From NCBI GenBank assembly GCA_014898425.1, contig RCSZ01000002.1, forward strand, positions 992,001-1,056,000: a stretch of 64,000 nucleotides of DNA, given 5' to 3'. Below, one piece after another: positions 62,024 through 64,000 of the stretch. The notes under the pieces are model-generated. The model was not told where the DNA came from, ran no database searches, and was given only the letters and a program-made list of their open reading frames with translations. How positions within the stretch are numbered: position 1 is the first letter of the stretch; every line of letters begins with the position of its first letter. The position numbers and the translations under genes are program-made. Source of the stretch: Botryotinia globosa (taxonomy: Eukaryota > Ascomycota > Leotiomycetes > Helotiales > Sclerotiniaceae).

Positions 62024-64000
62024 ATGGTTGGACCATCGAGCATTCTGGGTTCGTCTGTGACGACTGCCCAGAAAAACACGTACGCACAACAGTATGCCGG
62101 GAGGACGAGTTTAGATCAACCTGGGGGGTTGCAACCACCGGGCCAAAATGGCTCGCGAATGGCCTCAAGCTCGACAGCCGCATTTGCGCCTCGTGGTTCC
62201 TCTCTCGCGCCATCTCCCGCCCCGGGAAGCTTCAGCTCGACAATGCGTAGCCAAATGCCACGGCAAGCTTCGGCTCTCGATACAAATGTTTCCATGGTAA
62301 ACTTGGAGCGATTGGACGAAGATGATAGTACGACGCCGGTCAAGATATTGTCGAATCTACGCGAAATGTTGAGTAGGGAAATGAAAATAAAAGAGGGCAG
62401 TGAGAATATGTTGGAGGCGCTGAATACGAAGAAAGCAAAGCAGACGAAAGAGCAAAGGCAAAGGGTGGAAGCGGAACTGAATATATCCAACCAGAAGATC
62501 AGAGATTTGAGACTGAAAATTACGGAAATGCAAAAGCCTAAACCACCCACCACTCCTACGCGCAGTCGAATGGATGCTCTCTTCCAAAGTAACGGTGTGA
62601 GGTCACCTCCAAGCGCTTCTAAAAGTATGGGAGGCTCAGAAGCAGCAGATGAGCTTACAGAGTCGCCAACGTATGTCTTGGCTGAAATATTACAAGCTCT
62701 AGAGGTGGAAGGTCTCACTCCGGATTATTACGTTGGTCATGCAAACGATCTGGTTGAGCTCTTCAAGCGTCACCCCACTTTGAAGTATGATCTAGTCTGG
62801 TCAGTATTTGGCTTGAGAATGCAAGTTATGCTTTTGAGTGGGAGTCGAGAGGTTGTAGCTGCAGGATATCGCATGACAAGATATGCAATTTCGGATGTCA
62901 GCTCTTTACAAAAGATTCGCAGCCTAAACACTGATAATCTTGTCGTCGTGTAAGTACCGGATCTGGTAAATATTCATGCCCAATACTAAAGAGTTCTTAG
63001 ATCACTCATCAAGAAGGGAACTTCTGACGTGGAAAGAGAGCAGGCCTTGAAGTTCATCCGAGCATTTCTAGATGTAAAAGACGGCATAAAAGAAGTCTCT
63101 AGGGCTGTGGTAAGAACTATAGCTTCAGTTGCAGATCATGAGGAGGATCGACTCAAAGCTATCTGCATAGAGACACTTGCGGAGATCATGGTCCGCGATC
63201 CAGGCCTTGTCGTTGCCTCTGGTGGTCTCAGACCTCTTGCCGATGCTCTAGGCGAGGGTACTTACGACGCCTCGGAAAGTTTAACAGCAGCTTTTTTGTT
63301 CTTGCTTGATTCTCCTCATAGACGCCAGTATTTGCGATCGGGTTATGAGCTAGAAATCCTCTTCACTTCTTTCACCGACTCACTATTTGTGAAAGAAGAG
63401 ATTTTGAAGCAAAACTCGAAGGCTATTTCATATGCTATGAATTCATGGCCTGGTCTGATGACATTGTCTATGTACGACTTCAGAGCTATCAAATCACTAA
63501 TATCATGCTTAATCCTCCCCAATCCCATTGTACGCGAGACTGTCATAGATATGCTTTATGGAATCTTGCGCATCAAGTCTCCTTTTTGGGCAACCTCTTT
63601 CCTCGCTGGCAGGCGTCTCACTACATATGGAAGAGTTGCAAACCTCAAAACAGCACCGGCAAAGGCATCTGCGCAGTCAGCGACCGATGATGAATCGGGC
63701 GATAAAAGTTTCGTCGATCATTACACAGCGCTTCTACTAGCAGTGCTAATAAATGCTGGCATGATTGAAGGATTGTTGCAGGTGACTTCAGATACTGACA
63801 ATGCGATGTTAAAGCGAAAAACTACTCTGCTCATTGGAGAAACCTTGAAGCTTGCGAGTCAACTACTACCATCAAGTTGGAGTGCCGAGCTTCAGTTACT
63901 CCCCGGATTGTTTGCTGCTGCATCTCAGTTCGGGAGCGATGGTCGACTTGTGGCCACGAGCACGGTATATCAGATTAGCAGTGTGAGTCGGACATTGTAT
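62024..64000 (+). CDS. Rictor-type TORC2 subunit (AVO3/Ste16), 5' part
   Basis: Exons 62024-62949 and 63001 to the window edge; the gene continues beyond 64,000. The 642 residues visible are the N-terminal part of a Rictor protein, the scaffold that defines TOR complex 2 and controls AGC kinases, actin and membrane stress. The first about 95 residues are Ser/Gly/Gln-rich. A coiled coil follows (MLSREMKIKEGSENMLEAL), with an HR1-like pattern. From residue about 220 the armadillo-type Rictor N-terminal domain begins (LAEILQALEVEGLTPDYYVG) and includes VVASGGLRPLADALGEG, FLFLLDSPHRRQYLRSG and FTDSLFV. The intron (51 nt) joins VVV-SLIKKGTSD in frame. No stop occurs in the visible part of exon 2. 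Confidence 0.92.

Noticed and set aside
62116..62718. 200-codon antisense ORF
   Set aside because: It lies opposite the Rictor-type exon, which has clear homology; it is a shadow frame.

Overview
The window looks like chromosomal DNA of a filamentous ascomycete, most likely a leotiomycete of the Botrytis/Sclerotinia type. Genes have short introns, mostly about 45-80 nt (a few longer), with GTRNGT donors and CTRAC-like branch sites. The protein set is typical of Pezizomycotina: NoxR, Yak1, Rictor/Ste16-type TORC2 subunit, urate oxidase, eIF3c, Rad26. GC content looks moderate and there is no strongly AT-rich block of the kind left by RIP. The class-level call rests on recalled protein similarity, so it is an inference.

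Layout. Bases 1-14,930 hold simple repeats and unique sequence but no coding region I can support. From 14.9 to 28.8 kb genes are dense: a small single-span membrane protein, SNF8/VPS22 (ESCRT-II, -), uS9/RPS16 (+), prephenate dehydrogenase TYR1 (-), uS11/RPS14 (+), AAR2 (U5 snRNP assembly, -), a 139-aa protein of unknown function (+) and eIF3c/NIP1 (+). From 30.5 to 45.8 kb come a small secreted cysteine-containing protein (+), RAD26/CSB (-), the DYRK kinase YAK1 (+), a family 8 glycosyltransferase (-) and a hemerythrin-domain protein (+). From 45.8 to 50.3 kb is a gene-poor stretch with degenerate tandem repeats and a C2H2 zinc-finger ORF broken by a TGA. Then come mitochondrial uL13m (-) and the SOD1 copper chaperone CCS1 (+), a second gene-poor stretch (52.3-55.6 kb) with a long GTAT microsatellite, noxR (+), urate oxidase (-) and the 5' two kilobases of a Rictor-type gene (+), which runs off the right edge.

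How the genes relate. This is mostly housekeeping sequence and not a gene cluster. Several genes are divergent pairs with short shared promoters: SNF8/uS9, TYR1/uS11 and uL13m/CCS1. A loose theme is oxygen chemistry (CCS1 supplying copper to SOD1, NoxR activating NADPH oxidases, urate oxidase producing H2O2, a hemerythrin-fold protein) and nutrient/stress signalling (Yak1, TORC2). I do not claim these are co-regulated.

The observations most worth a second look are: the TGA inside the second zinc finger at 49.3 kb; a possible alternative terminal exon of AAR2, itself a splicing factor; the PKL carboxy-terminus of urate oxidase; an in-frame, stop-free intron in the YAK1 kinase domain; the nearly 15-kb gene-free left end; and the dispersed palindrome ACCTAGGT found only between genes. 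I saw no convincing new multi-gene system, tRNA, rRNA, intact transposon or CRISPR array.
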